The notes: a model not told the origin generated them from the sequence alone. A stretch of 64,000 bases of DNA from Cyathus striatus (GCA_025738555.1 JAOVFP010000013.1:1798001-1862000), one strand, 5' to 3'; positions 39,491 to 52,663 are shown, counted from the first letter of the stretch. Numbers and translations: made by a program.

Positions 39491-41110
39491 CTAGATGCGC
39501 TTTTTCTCCAAATCGTACTTCGTTCCAGAGAGTTCGATAACCGTCAAAATTGCTTTCGGGGATCCGGTTATCAGGGCTCCTTCAGCCGTATTCCAACCTA
39601 CAGAACGTAGGTTTTCCAGGAACTCCGAAAATAATTTGATCGTCCGTTGGTGAGATGTCTGCAAAGCATCTAAGGGACTTCCATAATTAAAACCTTTTGC
39701 CTTGCCAGCAGACGAGATGCTGCGACAGAGTTCTGTAGCATGCGCCCAAGCCCTCAGTTGATCTTCTAATGTATAACCATCCTTGAGACATATGTGAAGG
39801 CGAGGAATGATATCATGCGCAGATGTCCGTAAATACTCTTCATCATACCATAATAGATACCTCTCCTCCTTGAACACATTAAAAACGGATGCAGTGAGCG
39901 CATGCGAAATGCGAGATGCTGAGGACCCGATGGAACAGTGACCAATTACGATGTCTGTCTGCACATCACGCAAAACACCGGGACGGTCAAATATTCTTTC
40001 GACCACCGACATCTGTTCTGGATTAGGAACTTGAGAGCTACCAGAGTCCCTGTATATCATCCATGCGGCCCCAACCCGCTGTCGATTCAGGGTACGTAGG
40101 GCAAGTCCGCGGACGCCATAATAATTTATGGTCAAATGAAGACCGACGAGCAAAAAGAGTACGGAATAAGTCGATGATTGCGTAGTAAGGCGTGGTACTA
40201 TCAAGGTTCCGAGCTGCGCATCCGCCACAATGACGGGGGTTGTGTTATAAATAATGTCTAAACTCTCGAGACCTTGTGAAATGGCTCACCATCATTCCAA
40301 GAAGAGCAAGAACGGTTTCTTTACTTGCGTCCTTTGCATTGAGGTCACCTACGTCTCCGCTGCTGCCTATAGGAGACGCAAAGTGAAGAGTGATGGCGGC
40401 TTTAGATCCGCCTGCAGCAATTCCGCACAGAGAACGAAGAGAGGCGCTGATACAAAGCCCTACAACTCTGATGCCAGGGATCCCAGTAGCTACCAAAAGC
40501 GGTGATAAAGTATCCAGTATTACCGCCGAATCGTTGAGAATGTCGGCTAGCAAGCGGTAGGTTTTGGCCTCTGGAACCAGAGAAGATCCTATATAGTACG
40601 CGCCAAGGATTGCTGGCAAACGAAGTGTAAGAAGAGAAACCTCAGAGGTTCTGGCAGAAATGAGACCGACTGGTTAGGCGACTGAAAATGTCCTGCAAAA
40701 CAGTCAACAACAGCGCGTGAGTTGCAGTTGCTGATGGATCCCCAACTCCAAATCCTGTTGAGCCACATATGAACGTGGGGAGAGAACAATAACGACTGGA
40801 CCATACCTTCCAAAATAGCTCTCGAGGATAGAAGGCTAGCCAATGAATTGCAGAATGCCTGCAGGGCATTCAATATTTGGTACCTAAACAAGGACGATCA
40901 GCGTTGTCTCACTTGGACGAGTCGTCAACTTTCCATACCGCATATAGTCTGTAGGAGTTGTCAACATTGATCAATGTTCAAAACAACAGTATAGTTTTCC
41001 TGACCTGGGGAGACACTATGCGGATATCCCGCAGGAAGGAACACCTTTCTCACGAGATCCAAGAGGTGTGCACTTGTTGCATTTGCTGATGGGTCTCGCT
41101 CCATGGCCAT
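39491..41110 (-). CDS. RUS/DUF647 family membrane protein
   Basis: Homologue of the Root UVB Sensitive (DUF647) family, membrane proteins of unclear biochemical role in fungi. Minus-strand exons, all in phase: 41110-41005, 40948-40939, 40883-40807, 40754-40671, 40612-40290, 40213-39491. They give 440 aa. Family marks in order: FLPAGYPHSVSPDYMRYQ, LNALQAFCNSLASLLSSRA, EGFGVGD, AYYIGSSLVPEAKTYRLLAD, SLCGIAAGGSKAAITLHFA, GDLNAKDASKETVLALLGM, then LIVPRLT. The second exon is only 10 nt, needed to make DYMR. The fourth intron starts GTCGGT. The start is the first ATG of the open frame; a second ATG lies two codons later. The frame stays open upstream, so a longer N-terminus is possible. Confidence 0.9.
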
Positions 41111-42107
41111 TCCGTACCGAGCCTGGAACTGAAGTTCATGTCCGAGAAATGAACAAAGGTGGTCTATTCAGACCTTTCCTGTGGATATTTCCGTTTTGTA
41201 GTATCTCCCAGCTTCATCTCGTTCGGTGATTGCTATACTTTCGGGTCCCATGGCTTGGTGAACTTTGTGGAGGTGATGACTTTCAAGTGCCAACGAACTG
41301 TGAGAAAAAATACGTTGTTGACGCTCTTGTTTGTTTTCAGGGGGTACTCACGTGATAATTCATTGAGGGTCAAACAGGGTCAATTGACGCCTTCAACTTG
41401 AGCTTCCACTGCCACCACGCTTCCACTTTCGCGCAGTCTTTCTCATCTGATGCAGTAAATGCCTCCTCGATATTCCAAATGAAAGGTCTGCTATTAATTG
41501 TTCTATTCGGCTTATGCAGTAATTGCTATTAAGGCACCTCAATTGAAATCAACTCAATGTGAGTACTTATCGAGGCATGTCGACGCGACCGTATGTATAA
41601 ACTAAGTATGTGCTCAATACAGGAAACTTCTTATGAACCGCTGTAGAATTCTGATGCGTGTGTACAGCACCGTTTCAGTCGGACTCGTAATGGAAGAGCA
41701 TATACCATTTTTGCCTCCTATGATCCTTCGATCCAATGTTAGAATGCTCGGGGATGGAGATCGACCATATAGACGCCCCGGTCAACTGTATGTTGAGCGC
41801 TCTAGACATAATTTACTTACCGTGTTTATTGAGATATTATTTTTGTCGAACAGATATCTATGCATAATTTTATACCCTAGTACAACGAGATGGTTAATCA
41901 CTGCCAAAATCGAAGAATAGATAACAACTTCGCCTCGTATTAAACAGTGAGCATAGCTGTTTTTTGATTCATCTTCAAGATAGATTTGACGCTTCTTTCA
42001 TTATCGCTTGTAAGATGCAAACCTGATCTAACTTTCCAGGAAATATAACAGACAAATCACAATCTACTTTACATGTACTCCAACACTTGTATCACAAAAC
42101 AATAAAC
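41111..42107. other. Intergenic between RUS and AKR-3
   Basis: A 95-codon plus-strand frame at 41633-41920 has no recognisable content or exon partners. The remainder is AT-rich. Nothing else is seen. Confidence 0.45.
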
Positions 42108-43582
42108 CTATAGACGAGGTGTGTCCACAAACAATTTATCCATCATCCCGGGCGGGTACCGGTCACCTTGAGCAGCATCCGCTTTAGTAGCAATTTCCCG
42201 AACTTCATCAAGTTCCTCTTTAGAAAGCTTTATGTTGCTGGCAGCAATATTTTCTTTTAGATACTGTGGATAATGATCAATGAACCATCGTGGGCGATAA
42301 TCTTAACGAAGAAGTTCGGACCTTGATCTTCTTAGTACCTGGAATCGGAATGATATCGTCTCCTTGACCCAAAATCCACGCGAGAGCGACTTGACCGGCA
42401 GTTGCCTTGTGTCTCTTGCCTATTTCTTCCAAACCAGATGCAATTTTAAGAATGTTCGGGAAGTTCTCTTTGCTATATCTAGTCACACATGGCTTTAGCT
42501 CCGTAAATTCCTCCACTTCGATAGGGGACTCACCTTGGAACAAATTTTCTGAAGTCACCATCCTCGAAATCATCTGGAGATTTCTAACGTGATACCTCAG
42601 TCAGTTTGGAATTTTAGATAACAAAAGAAGACACAAACATATTGTCCAGTCAATAGCCCACGGCCAAGTGGCGAATATGCGATAACAGTAACGCCCAATT
42701 CACGGCACACCTTCAGAAGCCCGATCTTCTCGTCCTCAATATCCAAAGTGAATGGAGAATACTCCACTTGAACAGCAGAGATAGGATGGATTGCATGAGC
42801 ACGACGAAGCGTGTCCGAAGTAATTTCCGATAGGCCCAAGTATCGAACCTTTCCTTCCCTATAATGAGACACGTAAACTTAATTTAATGCAGAAGGGACA
42901 ATGAGAAACTTGCTTGACGAGTTCCGCCATTGCACCGACAGTTTTCTTTTTCCGAAATCAGAACCCCATAATCTCGGTCGCTAGAACGACAGACATACCT
43001 CAATGGGAACGGTTTTATCCGCTCTCTATTGTGTCCATTTCAGTTTTTCTTCTTCAATTAATAGAGCTATCACTTACATGGAGGTAATACAAATCAATCT
43101 GTTCGACTCCTAGTCTTTTGAGCGACAGCGCCGCCGCTTCTTTCACATGCTCAGGATCTCCATTTATCGCTCTCGCAGTCCTAACAATCCCAAACTTCGT
43201 AGCAAGAAAGACCTTATTCCTATTGCCTGTTTTCTTGAACCTGATATGGAAGAAGTAATTAAGATTTACGGACCGTACCACCAAAGTAAACAATAAAGGA
43301 GAATAATTATGCATACCATTTACCGATGAGCTCCTCGCTGTCCCCATATATATTCGCCGTATCCCAGAAAGTGCAACCTTCCTCAAAAGCTGCGTCAAGA
43401 ACCTGTTACGTGAGAGCGGTAAATAAATATAGGGTATAAGGATGCACCGACCCCACTATCATTCGTACCTTAAGTCTCTCCTCATCTGGCTGAGTCGAGC
43501 CGTAGTAGGCGGCTATCCCCATCGCACCGAAGCCTATCTCAGAGACTTGGTCATTACCGATTTTACGTGTAGGGAGAGACAT
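42108..43582 (-). CDS. Aldo/keto reductase AKR-3 (YakC/AKR13-like), one extra intron
   Basis: Nine exons on the minus strand: 43582-43469, 43402-43317, 43240-43078, 43025-42999, 42945-42914, 42858-42639, 42583-42534, 42478-42322, 42263-42108. They give 334 aa. The tetrad is intact: [17 protein letters not shown] (Asp, Tyr), LATKFG (Lys), YYLH (His); cofactor loop [16 protein letters not shown]. The 59-nt exon of the other three AKRs is split here into 27 + 32 nt by an extra intron (42998-42946). The next intron has a GC donor, AA|GCAAGT, which fits the GC-AG consensus well; the alternative GT four bases on breaks the frame. It is the most diverged of the four copies by eye. It lies downstream of CAX-C in the same orientation. 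Confidence 0.9.
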
Positions 43583-44284
43583 TTTCGTGTATACAGTGCG
43601 CATCAGCAAGTTTAAGGCGAGAGGAACGTGTATTCCGTACGACGACCGCCGCTTAAGTATATGTTTTCCTTGTGTTTCTTAATCTCAGTCAGCCTCGGCT
43701 ACGTGAGAGTATGACGCATGATAAAAGTGCTCACTCAGCAGCATGGGAAATAGCCAACAGATATTTTTCCTGATTTCCTTCCTTTTGTCTCATCACGATT
43801 CCCGGTTATTCACGTGGTGCAGCATCAAAGTGCTGGTAGATAGATTGCGATGATACGTGAAAAGTTGAGTCCTGTACCTATCAACGATTATGATGGATTG
43901 TCGTAGATAATCAAGAAGCCTGAAGGACCTTCACATCTGGGTATTAGGACTTGACAACCCGAAACAAAACCCGTCTATGCGAACCAGGAAAATGACAAGA
44001 GCATCAAATCAGTGTACTTACGTGCCTGCAGCAGAATCTAAGTATGTATATAACTCCCTGTGGCTCGGGTATATTATTTGGATCTCCATGTTCGGAGTCA
44101 AAGCGGAAATTCATATCCCATGGGGTGGCTTGCCATTCGAGTCTCTACATAGTGGGGATTTGTTATATAATACAAGTGACGATACAAATGGTCCATATGA
44201 TATCAATACACTGTCCGTATCAAGTCCGTGGTATGATACACCTCAAAGCCCTATAATACAGTAAATTGAAAAATTAAAACATAT
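43583..44284. other. CAX-C/AKR-3 spacer, inverted copy of the CAX-B/AKR-1 spacer
   Basis: Its reverse complement matches 15117-15320 in several ordered words (CCGAGCCACAG, CCTGGTT.GCATAG, and the block after the CAX stop). A 95-codon plus-strand frame at 43977-44264 falls in this duplicated spacer and is probably chance. Confidence 0.6.
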
Positions 44285-46897
44285 TCATGCACATTTCGCG
44301 AGGACACCGGAGGGATCGGAACCTTAAGCTGTGTGAGCTATACTAGAAAACTGTCACACGACTGAACTCACCAGGATAAAACCAAAACGTCACAGCGAGT
44401 ATCAAATACAAACCTGTATAAGTACCCAAAATTCGTTAGCATTCAGGTATAAAACTAAATATAGGATGTGCCATGTACACATGAGAATCATTCCTTCCAA
44501 CCAATTTGATTTGCCGTCCTGAACAACGTAGTTGACGGTGAGAACTAGAAATGTATTAGCTTAATACATGGACAAACGGTACATAAAATTGACAAGCATA
44601 CCAGACAAGAACATAGCGACGGATTCATAAGGATCGAACAATAAAGTGAGGGGTTTCCCCATCATCCAACCCAGCGTGACGATAAAACTATAACATGGAA
44701 TTGGAGTTGATGCAAGGAGGAAAATGGGACGACGTACGGAATTACAAAGAGTGCGATTTGCTAAAATAAGTCATCGAATAAACTTGACGAATTTTGTAGC
44801 CAGTAATTTGTACTCACAATGCTTGAACCAACAGCAACACCTATGCTTAGCGTGAGTTTATCCTTAACTGAGACTGTCACGGCAGTTACGTGCTCTTAAC
44901 TCATGGTAAGTAATAGAAACGCTAACAATGGCATGTCTAAACTCACCAGCGGCGTTGCCAACGATAGGAAGGAGAATAATGCCAACAAATTCTTTCGAAA
45001 TTTTACCAGAATTGGTAAGACCATCAATCGAACCAACAAGCCATTCAGCGGTGACTGCGACGAGCTGGGATGAAGAAATTAACAGATGTTCTGGCAATCA
45101 AGGAATATACATACAGCAGTCACAACTACCAGCAGTCCAATAGTCACCGGAACGTTCATACTTGGTGTTTCTTCCTCTGAAAAGATTGACCCGGCGGCTT
45201 CAGCATCGCGGTTACTATCAGGCACTTTGTTCTCCTATGAGGAACAAGACATGGTCAGCCTACCTTCGACGTCACGGTTAATAGGTACTAAACAATAACT
45301 AACCTTATCCTTTTTACCAATACGTTTGAGTCTTGTCCAATGCTGTTCTCCTGCATTTGTCTCACTCTGGGGTTCTTCTGTAAGGGCTGCTCCGTCCACC
45401 ATTACTTTAGGTTTCTTCTCATGCTTGGTATATTTTGTTGAGCCTACTACATTTTCATCTCTATAAAGAAGGGAATGCGAATACAGCTGAAACACAAGGT
45501 AACATATATAAACTTTGGGAGGTCAATGACATCGCTCAAAAATAAAAAACACCATAGGAATGCGCCTTACTGAACAAGAGAATGATGGCAACCTTGGTCG
45601 TAATTAGATACAAATACTATCATATGGTATGCAGAGGACTTACACCATGGCTTACGGAGAGAACGTCCATGCGCTCTTCGTCATCGGTTAATTGTGCATC
45701 TGCGGAAAAATGAAATGCAGCGGGTAGCAAGATAGCAATAACGCTAATCGTCAACAAGGACGAATTTAATTGTGTAGCGACTGTTTCAGAATCAATATAA
45801 GTTTGAGGCCCTCTAGAGTAGTACTTACCCAGTCCAAATCCTTGCTCAGAGTACTTTAGCCCTCCGGCGAAAAAGCACATTCCAAGGACCAGCACTATAA
45901 ATAACGCTTGTCTTAGATGTTGTTCACAAATATGCAAATTATAGGCACACGCTTACATAAGTTACTGAGAACCGATCCCACAACTGTAAGAACATCAAGT
46001 CAATGCCATCGGAACGTGGTTTACACGGAACCGCTACCTACGGGAGGATTGTACAACTTTTAATTCACAGTGGATCAAAGCGATAATCTATCTCTGGCTC
46101 AGTATTCAAAGTAATAAAAGGTGAGAGGGAACTTACAGCCACAATAAGCTCAACCCTGTTTTGTTTAGTACCCATAAATGACATAATTGCATTCGAATTG
46201 GAATTACTTACGCGTTACCCTGCGAAGTAAATCAGTATATCGTGTTCTTAATGATTGAAGATATAACGTACCAAAGTAGCATTCAGGAGCCCAGCAAGCG
46301 TTTGACCAACGCGCATTGACAATTCATCCGTAGCAAAAGCAAGTAACTGTATCAATAAGTTAATCACAAGGTTTATAACATCCATACTAATCGTCATACC
46401 CTTGCAAGTGGAATGATAGCGAGAAAAGAAACTACGTGAAATAGTTAGTGTCAAGATTTGTGCCTTATCCTTGGAGTAAGAAGTGCTCACAAACAAAAAC
46501 GAGGGTGTCTCTATTCGCGAATGAATCTGGGAGAGAAAAGGTCAATGCCCACTAAAAGCGAACATTAGAGAGTGTTCGTGATGATGCCCGAAATCATGAA
46601 CACTCACAGAAACAGGTATAAATATGAGCATCAAATTTAACCCTGTAGACAAATACTTAGCAAGCTAGGAGTGAAAAGAGTTGCAGTTTTACATGAATCA
46701 AATACTATTGCTCTGATGCTCGATATTGTAGTGGGTGGAGGAGCGGGATTCGCAGTGCTGCCAATATTGTTGATCCTAGAAGTGCCACTTGATGCTCTCC
46801 CAGTACGGCGCTTAGATGGTTTTTGAGTATATATTTCGGTCATAGGCAGCGGAGATGAAGGTCTAGCCAGTGTTCGGTCAACTTCCATTATTGACAT
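44285..46897 (-). CDS. Vacuolar-type Ca2+/H+ exchanger CAX-C (VCX1-like)
   Basis: Third CAX paralogue, about 500 aa in about 21 exons by hand assembly. It has the same intron positions as CAX-B plus one more in the central cytosolic loop (after GKKDK). The first ion-binding motif GNAVELIVA is again built through an 8-nt microexon, 46219-46212. The preceding intron here has a normal GTACGT donor, the site where CAX-B has GC. The second motif GNAAEHVTAVTVSVKDKL, the hydrophobic segments and the short tail after FWFYPG are kept. The start is the ATG at 46897 or the one at 46888; both are in frame. An insertion (ADAQ) before LTDDEER distinguishes it from the other two. It lies in the same orientation upstream of AKR-3. 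Confidence 0.88.
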
Positions 46898-49800
46898 CGA
46901 GGAATGGCACAAGGAATTGTCTTAGTTAGATAGTAGAGCAGTGAGTGATGCAGTAGAGTTGGAAAGGGGGATTAATGGAGTAGTGGGTTTGTGGTGCCTC
47001 TAATTAGTTGCTTTATATTCGTAAGTTGTTTAGTTATTTTTAGATAATAGCAGAATAACATAATTAACGCCACATCAATTGCTCGTTGCTCTACCCCACA
47101 GGCTGTTTGTTCCCGTTCAACGCAACAGCGACATACTACAATTATTAGCTGTACTGCAATTTTCTTGTTGAATCGACGACTTATACATGTGGCGCGGTCT
47201 GCTGGCCCTCCGACATGAATTTGATATATCATTGGTGTACATACAAAATGTCAAAAGTAAACGGTCCTTATCGCCCACGGCGTACCCACATGATATTGAC
47301 ATCATGATACGAAGGCACCAAGTTTCTGTCTTTCCCGCAGCTTGACACTGCTGTAAAATGATCTTCTCTTGATACATATTGGTAGTACCTAAACAAGCAC
47401 AGAGGCAATGCTCACCAGAATAATACTGGTTCCTATCGTTCTTGTGAAGCGAAGCACCAAGCCGCATTGAGGATATGTGGGCGTCTTTAAAGATACCGCA
47501 GCTATTATGGAAGTGCACAGGTTTTGGCTGTTGACTAAAACGTAACTGCTGTAAAATCTTGCGGAGTCTAATCCCGATCTACTGTTGCAAGCGCTTGGCA
47601 CATTTATTTATGTTTCACAGATGTAAATGCAATAGGCCATTTCGATCTGTAAAAAAATCGGAAACGAGCCCAATTCTACTAACCAATATACCGAAGAACC
47701 TCAAAACACAATAGATCTTAGTATAAAGCCACTACTCCTTCCAATGAAGAAGTAAATACTAAAAGACAACATACTGACACTGTTATACTAAGAGGCAAAG
47801 GAGGTGCATTTGTTTTGAACACATAAGTCCAGAGTGGTGGGAGTAGAGGATCGCCTATTAGTAATAATTAATGATCACTGAATATTTGTATTTCAACTCC
47901 ATGAGTAGTTGATTACGCCACTATGTATATCGGATTCCGCAGTACGAGGGATGGGAGGCAGTCCCGGGGCCAGTCGAGAAAGCTTTTGCCTGAGTAAGTG
48001 TATAAGTATAGCTTGTAACTTTCACGGGTGGGCGAAAGACTCCGCAGCGCACAGGCCACCTTCCTCACGGCCGGGCTTGTCATAGCGATGGAGACCTGAC
48101 AAAAGGCGTGACGTAAACAAGGGTGGTTCCACTCTCTACGTAAGCTCTCCGAAGGACGGCCACCCAACCTCGAGGAGCATCAGCCTAAGCAACGATGCGC
48201 ACCTTTTGTGCCACGTGCATACACTCGCATTTGTACCGTGGCGGCTGAGCAACGCGAGCGAACGTTCGATGACACGGAGGCATACTTATAAGAAAAGGCC
48301 CAGGGAGACTAAATGAAAATAGAGGTATGTGAACTGGGTAACGCCAGCTTGTCCGCTGGCACCATACACAAGTGGGGTTGTCGTATTGACCACTATGAGT
48401 ACTTCGACTGGGACTTGCATAGCTTCAACAGTTCCGCATGAACAGCGAGTTTGTATAAGCTCTTTGATGGGCAGTGGGGCGACGGGGGCTGGTGGCGACT
48501 GGTCTTCGGAATCTCAGATAATCCTGAAACAAAAGAGAGGTGTAACTGTGCAAGCCACACCCCATACAAGGTAAGCCCAGTGAGCTGGCTAGTCACGGCA
48601 AGGTCAACGAGGAAGCCGCGGATATGGTCGCCGCTAAGATTCGTGCACTTGTCCAGGGCAAGAGACCAGACGGGAATGCAAAAAATAAATGGTCCAGGGA
48701 CACGAGGAAGAACAGACGTCGTCAGTCATCCTACACATTCCAAGCCGTCGAAGACTAGAGAGGGTAAGGAGCCTATCGGCAATATGATGAAGACAACGGC
48801 AGGAAACAGCAATTTGAAGTCGTTCAATTCCTCGTCGGAAGATGTACGTTGACAATCTGTAAAGGTGTAAACGAAGACGGCACTGACGAAGCTGGTCAGG
48901 TGGACGGCTCCGAGGTCCTTACATTCCTTTCTCTCGCGATTGCATCACGGCTATCGGTTAGGGCACGCAAACTGGAGGGAGCCCGCAACGCCAACGAATG
49001 CTAGCAGCCATCTACATCGGGGAGTTCTGCAAGGTGCCTTGCCAGGATACACCTAGTATGAAGAACAGGGAGTTGAAGGCAATAGACAGTGTACGTAGGT
49101 TAAAGTACACTCGCGTGAAGCCTCGGGCCACTGGAGGAGCGTACCAAGCCTTACGCCTACCACATGCCAACCGAAGGACGATGGGTCTCCATCATAGGGA
49201 CTGATTCCAGATGGTGGAAGCCGATATCTGGGGAAACGGTAGGCAATGTGGATATATTTCTGTTGAAAATGATGTAATGCGTCAGTGGCAGAGTTCATAC
49301 AGTGGCAAAGCAGCTAAACACAGCAGAGATGATAGTCTAGCTGTACTCGCATTACCACCTAAAGGACCAACTCACCTCGTTTTAGCAACTAGCCGGTACC
49401 ACTGTCAGTTTCACCCTTTCTACCAGCCCGTCAATGTAGCACTGTAAACATTTAGAGCTATATCGCAGACATAACATTGTTGTTGCTTCTAGCTAGTCCC
49501 GCACATGAGCCAAAGGTATACAGTGTACCATGTCATTTGGCTTCGAATCCACTAGCTCAGCGTATGGTTTGAGTGTTTGCGCGTTGCGGATTGTACAGGG
49601 ACGGGTAACATCTGCTACACACAGTAGTGGGGAATAGATCTATCCATGTATTAGCTATTAGCATGAAACCGCGTGAAGTTGCAAACATTGCAATTTTGCA
49701 GTGAATGTTGTGCTGGAAATTGGACTTCCTACCCAATTCGTTCCTGTAAATCCTGTGTTTACTATTTAGTGAATAGGTATATTATCGTAAATTCTGCAGA

Positions 49801-50375
49801 AACATATGAATACGTGGTTCAAATGAACGATGAATGTAGACTTGTAGGTGTACTTCGGCCTGAGTGGGTTGTGGACAAGTTGTGGACGTGACGACAGATG
49901 GATACTAATAGCAACAGAGAACGGAGTTTGCTGTTCTCCGGATTACCTAATCGTCAAATAGCAGGCCGCTCCCGTTGGCCCAGGCCTCTTCCTTAAAATT
50001 TTCCAATTCACGATCTGCCTCTTCCCAGCCCCAAGGCCTCATGCATATGTATGCATCATATTTTTATGGCCTGCATGTTTTATTCCATTACTAGTAACGG
50101 ACTGTCAACGTAACTGTCACCGTCAACTGACTGAACGATGTCATAGTACGGTATGGCCCGTATCACCTCCGACGGGCTTCGCAACTCCTTCGTATACTCT
50201 TTGATCTCCATCCCATTACGTCTCTGCACGTCATCCTCAATCTCGATATCAATGCTCTGAGCGATGAATACAAGAAACCTGACTTTATTCAAGAATTAAA
50301 AGTCCATAAAACATATCCCAAAGAGAGTAAGTAGTACATATATAACAAATGGATTCCGAAAGCCCTAGCACGAGA
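46898..50375. other. Intergenic ~3.5 kb with possible decayed coding sequence
   Basis: No intact gene is supported. About 48560-49020 has higher GC than its surroundings and two stretches that read like protein (one with SHGKVNEEAADMVAAKIRAL, ending in a stop near 48757; a second at about 48882-49008 with EVLTFLSLAIASRL). They do not join into a model and I do not recognise them. They may be remnants of a gene or transposon. Minus-strand frames at 47117-47518 and 47913-48167 also lack recognisable content. Confidence 0.35.
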
Positions 50376-51771
50376 TTACAGAGCAGGAGTCTCAGCGAAC
50401 TGCATGGACTCAAATTGAGCCGGATAACGCCCTTCGAGGGTCTTATCTGCTTCCTCAGCTACAGCGCGGACATCGGCAATATCATCAGCGGAGAGTTTAA
50501 CGTGCGCAGCACCCAAATTCTCTTCCAAGTACTGAAAGAGCTCTGTTTTAGTTGCCAATACCTTAATGGCTCGAGAACAGACGCACCTTCACTCTCCTCG
50601 TTCCTGGAATAGGAATGATGTCTTCGCCTTGAGCAAGGAGCCACGCAAGGGAAACCTGGCCAGGAGTAGCATTGTGTTTGACACCGATAGCCTTAATCTT
50701 TTCAACAAGAGACAGAGATTTGGGGAAGTTCTCTTCGTTGAACCTTGGAATGAAACGTTAAATAACGACGATCCCTATATATATCCAGAAATATACTTAA
50801 GGAGCTTACCTTGGGAAGTATTTCCTTATGTCACCTTCCTCGAAATCGTTGGGTGATTTCTAACCAACAATAATTAGATGCGATTCCATATGTTTATACC
50901 ACAAAGCACTCACAAGCTGCCCGGTCAACATTCCCCTACCAAGAGGTGAGTAAGCGACAAGCTTCACTCCAAGTTCGCGGCATGTCTTTAGCAATGCGTA
51001 TTTCTCATCTTCAGCATCCAGGACGAACGGGCTATATTCCATCTGAACGGCGGCGATAGGATGAACGGCATGCGCACGGCGAAGAGTTCCAGCGGTAACT
51101 TCAGATAAGCCAATATGTCTCACCCTTCCTTCCCTGAACACGCGTGTTAGCTGGTTATCATTAAGATGTAAAAGGATGTGTACTTGACAAGCTCAGAGAG
51201 TACCTTAACCGACTTCTCAATTGGTACAGTGGGATCTGCCCTCTGATTTTGTTATCAATAAATCATGGTAGATGATAAAGCGCTTAAAACATACGTGAAG
51301 GTAATAGAGATCAACCCTGTCGGTGTCGAGTTTGCTGATGGACCTCTCAAATGCCGCACGAATGAATTCAGGCTCTCCATTAATCATGCGCCCTTCCATC
51401 TGACCAGTAAAGCCGCACTTGGTCGCAATGAAGACCTGGTCGCGCTTTCCTGAATATTTGAACCTACGAACAAAGCGTCATTACAAATGTCGTGAATATG
51501 GACAACGATGGATGCCACGGACCATTTCCCAATCAATTCTTCAGAATCTCCATACAAGTCGGCAGTATCCCAAAAGTTGCATCCGCGTTCCAAGGCCGCA
51601 TCGAGCACCTATAGCTCGTTAGTCATAATCAATGCTGATATGTCGTCGAGGTACTACCTTAAACCTTTCCTCGTCGCTATCAATAGAGCCATAGTAAGCT
51701 CCAATTCCCATCAAGCCCAAGCCAATTGCAGACACAGGGGTGTCACCGATTTTGCGCGTTGGGTAAGACAT
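50376..51771 (-). CDS. Aldo/keto reductase AKR-2 (YakC/AKR13-like)
   Basis: Eight exons on the minus strand in the same arrangement as AKR-1, giving 336 aa; the start ATG ends at 51771 and the stop TAA is at 50378-50376. The tetrad is intact ([27 protein letters not shown]), and the cofactor loop reads [16 protein letters not shown]. The second intron uses a GTCCGT donor. By eye it is very close to AKR-1 across the central barrel (for example [19 protein letters not shown] against [19 protein letters not shown]). It is followed upstream by a non-coding block shared with AKR-4. Confidence 0.92.
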
Positions 51772-51860
51772 GTTAGTTCAAGAGAGAAAAGTTGAAGACA
51801 AGGAGGATATACACGATGTGGGGGAGAAGTAATGCTTTCTCTTCTTACTCATATCTCCGG

Positions 51861-51870
51861 TTTATATACT
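51861..51870 (-). promoter_or_regulatory. TATA box of AKR-2
   Basis: AGTATATAAA on the minus strand, about 90 bp before the ATG at 51771. This is a normal fungal distance once a short 5' UTR is allowed. Confidence 0.5.
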
Positions 51871-52377
51871 CTACCATAAAGTCCCTTGGTGACGATTTGG
51901 CATTAGAACAATGACGCATGTAGTAGTTTATGCGAGAACGTAAGACAAAGCCGGAGGAACGCGTATACGAAAGTTGTAATTCCGAGGCGGATGCTGGCGC
52001 ATGAAGGCAGATACAGGCAGATACAGGCAGATACATAGCCTCGGTTAAGTTTTTGCCTACAAATTTCTGGGAAATGATCGAGATTGACGATCAGCGGCAT
52101 TCGGAGGGTGCAACGCGCGTCGAGTCTCAAGTCATGTGCGTAATCATTAATGGGCCTTAGTTTATATCTCAAAGCGTTGGTTAAACCCTAGAGCCCCATG
52201 ACCCAAGATGAACAATTAAAACTACCATCTCTATGCACTCCTGAGGCAACAAATTTTTTATACACTCAGTCCTGGTAAGTAATTTAGATCTTCGACCAAT
52301 CAGCGTTTGTTTTGCAGAGATTTTAGACCATAAATTGCAATCCATAAGGTTTATAGTATATTTTTACTACAAATGGA

Positions 52378-52663
52378 GACACGTACTCTGTAGCTATCAT
52401 AGTCTTCTCTCTTATCGTCCAACACCCAATAGTAATGGTTGACACGAAATTCCTGAGAACTCGGGATACCTGGAGACAGCACTCGTATGCATCAAGTCAT
52501 ACGGAAGATTAGCCTGAGCGTAAAACAACCTACATGAAAAATGCCGATGAGTTTCAATTATAGAGAGCAGCGTGTCGGTAGGATAAGTGTCCGTGACGGC
52601 GCTTAAAATGAGGGTATCATAAAAAGTGCTATATATCTATCGATAGTAGCGTGGTCCTATAAG
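52378..52663. repeat. Duplicated non-coding block upstream of AKR-2
   Basis: Matches 57496-57835 upstream of AKR-4. Both begin GACACGTACTCTGTAGCT and end TCGATAGTAGCGTGGTCCTA. In between they share GATACCTGGAGACAGCACTC, CATACGGAAGA, AGCGTAAAACAAC and GTCCGTGACGG. The copy at 57.5 kb has about 50 extra bases near its start. Each block lies about 540-610 bp upstream of its AKR start, so it moved with the gene. Confidence 0.8.

Noticed and set aside
43977..44264. 95-codon plus-strand frame between CAX-C and AKR-3
   Set aside because: It lies in the spacer duplicated at 15.1-15.4 kb, where the frame is not kept, so it is probably chance.
49500..49575. tRNA-like word (TTCGAATCC) near 49540
   Set aside because: I could not draw acceptor, D and anticodon stems around it.
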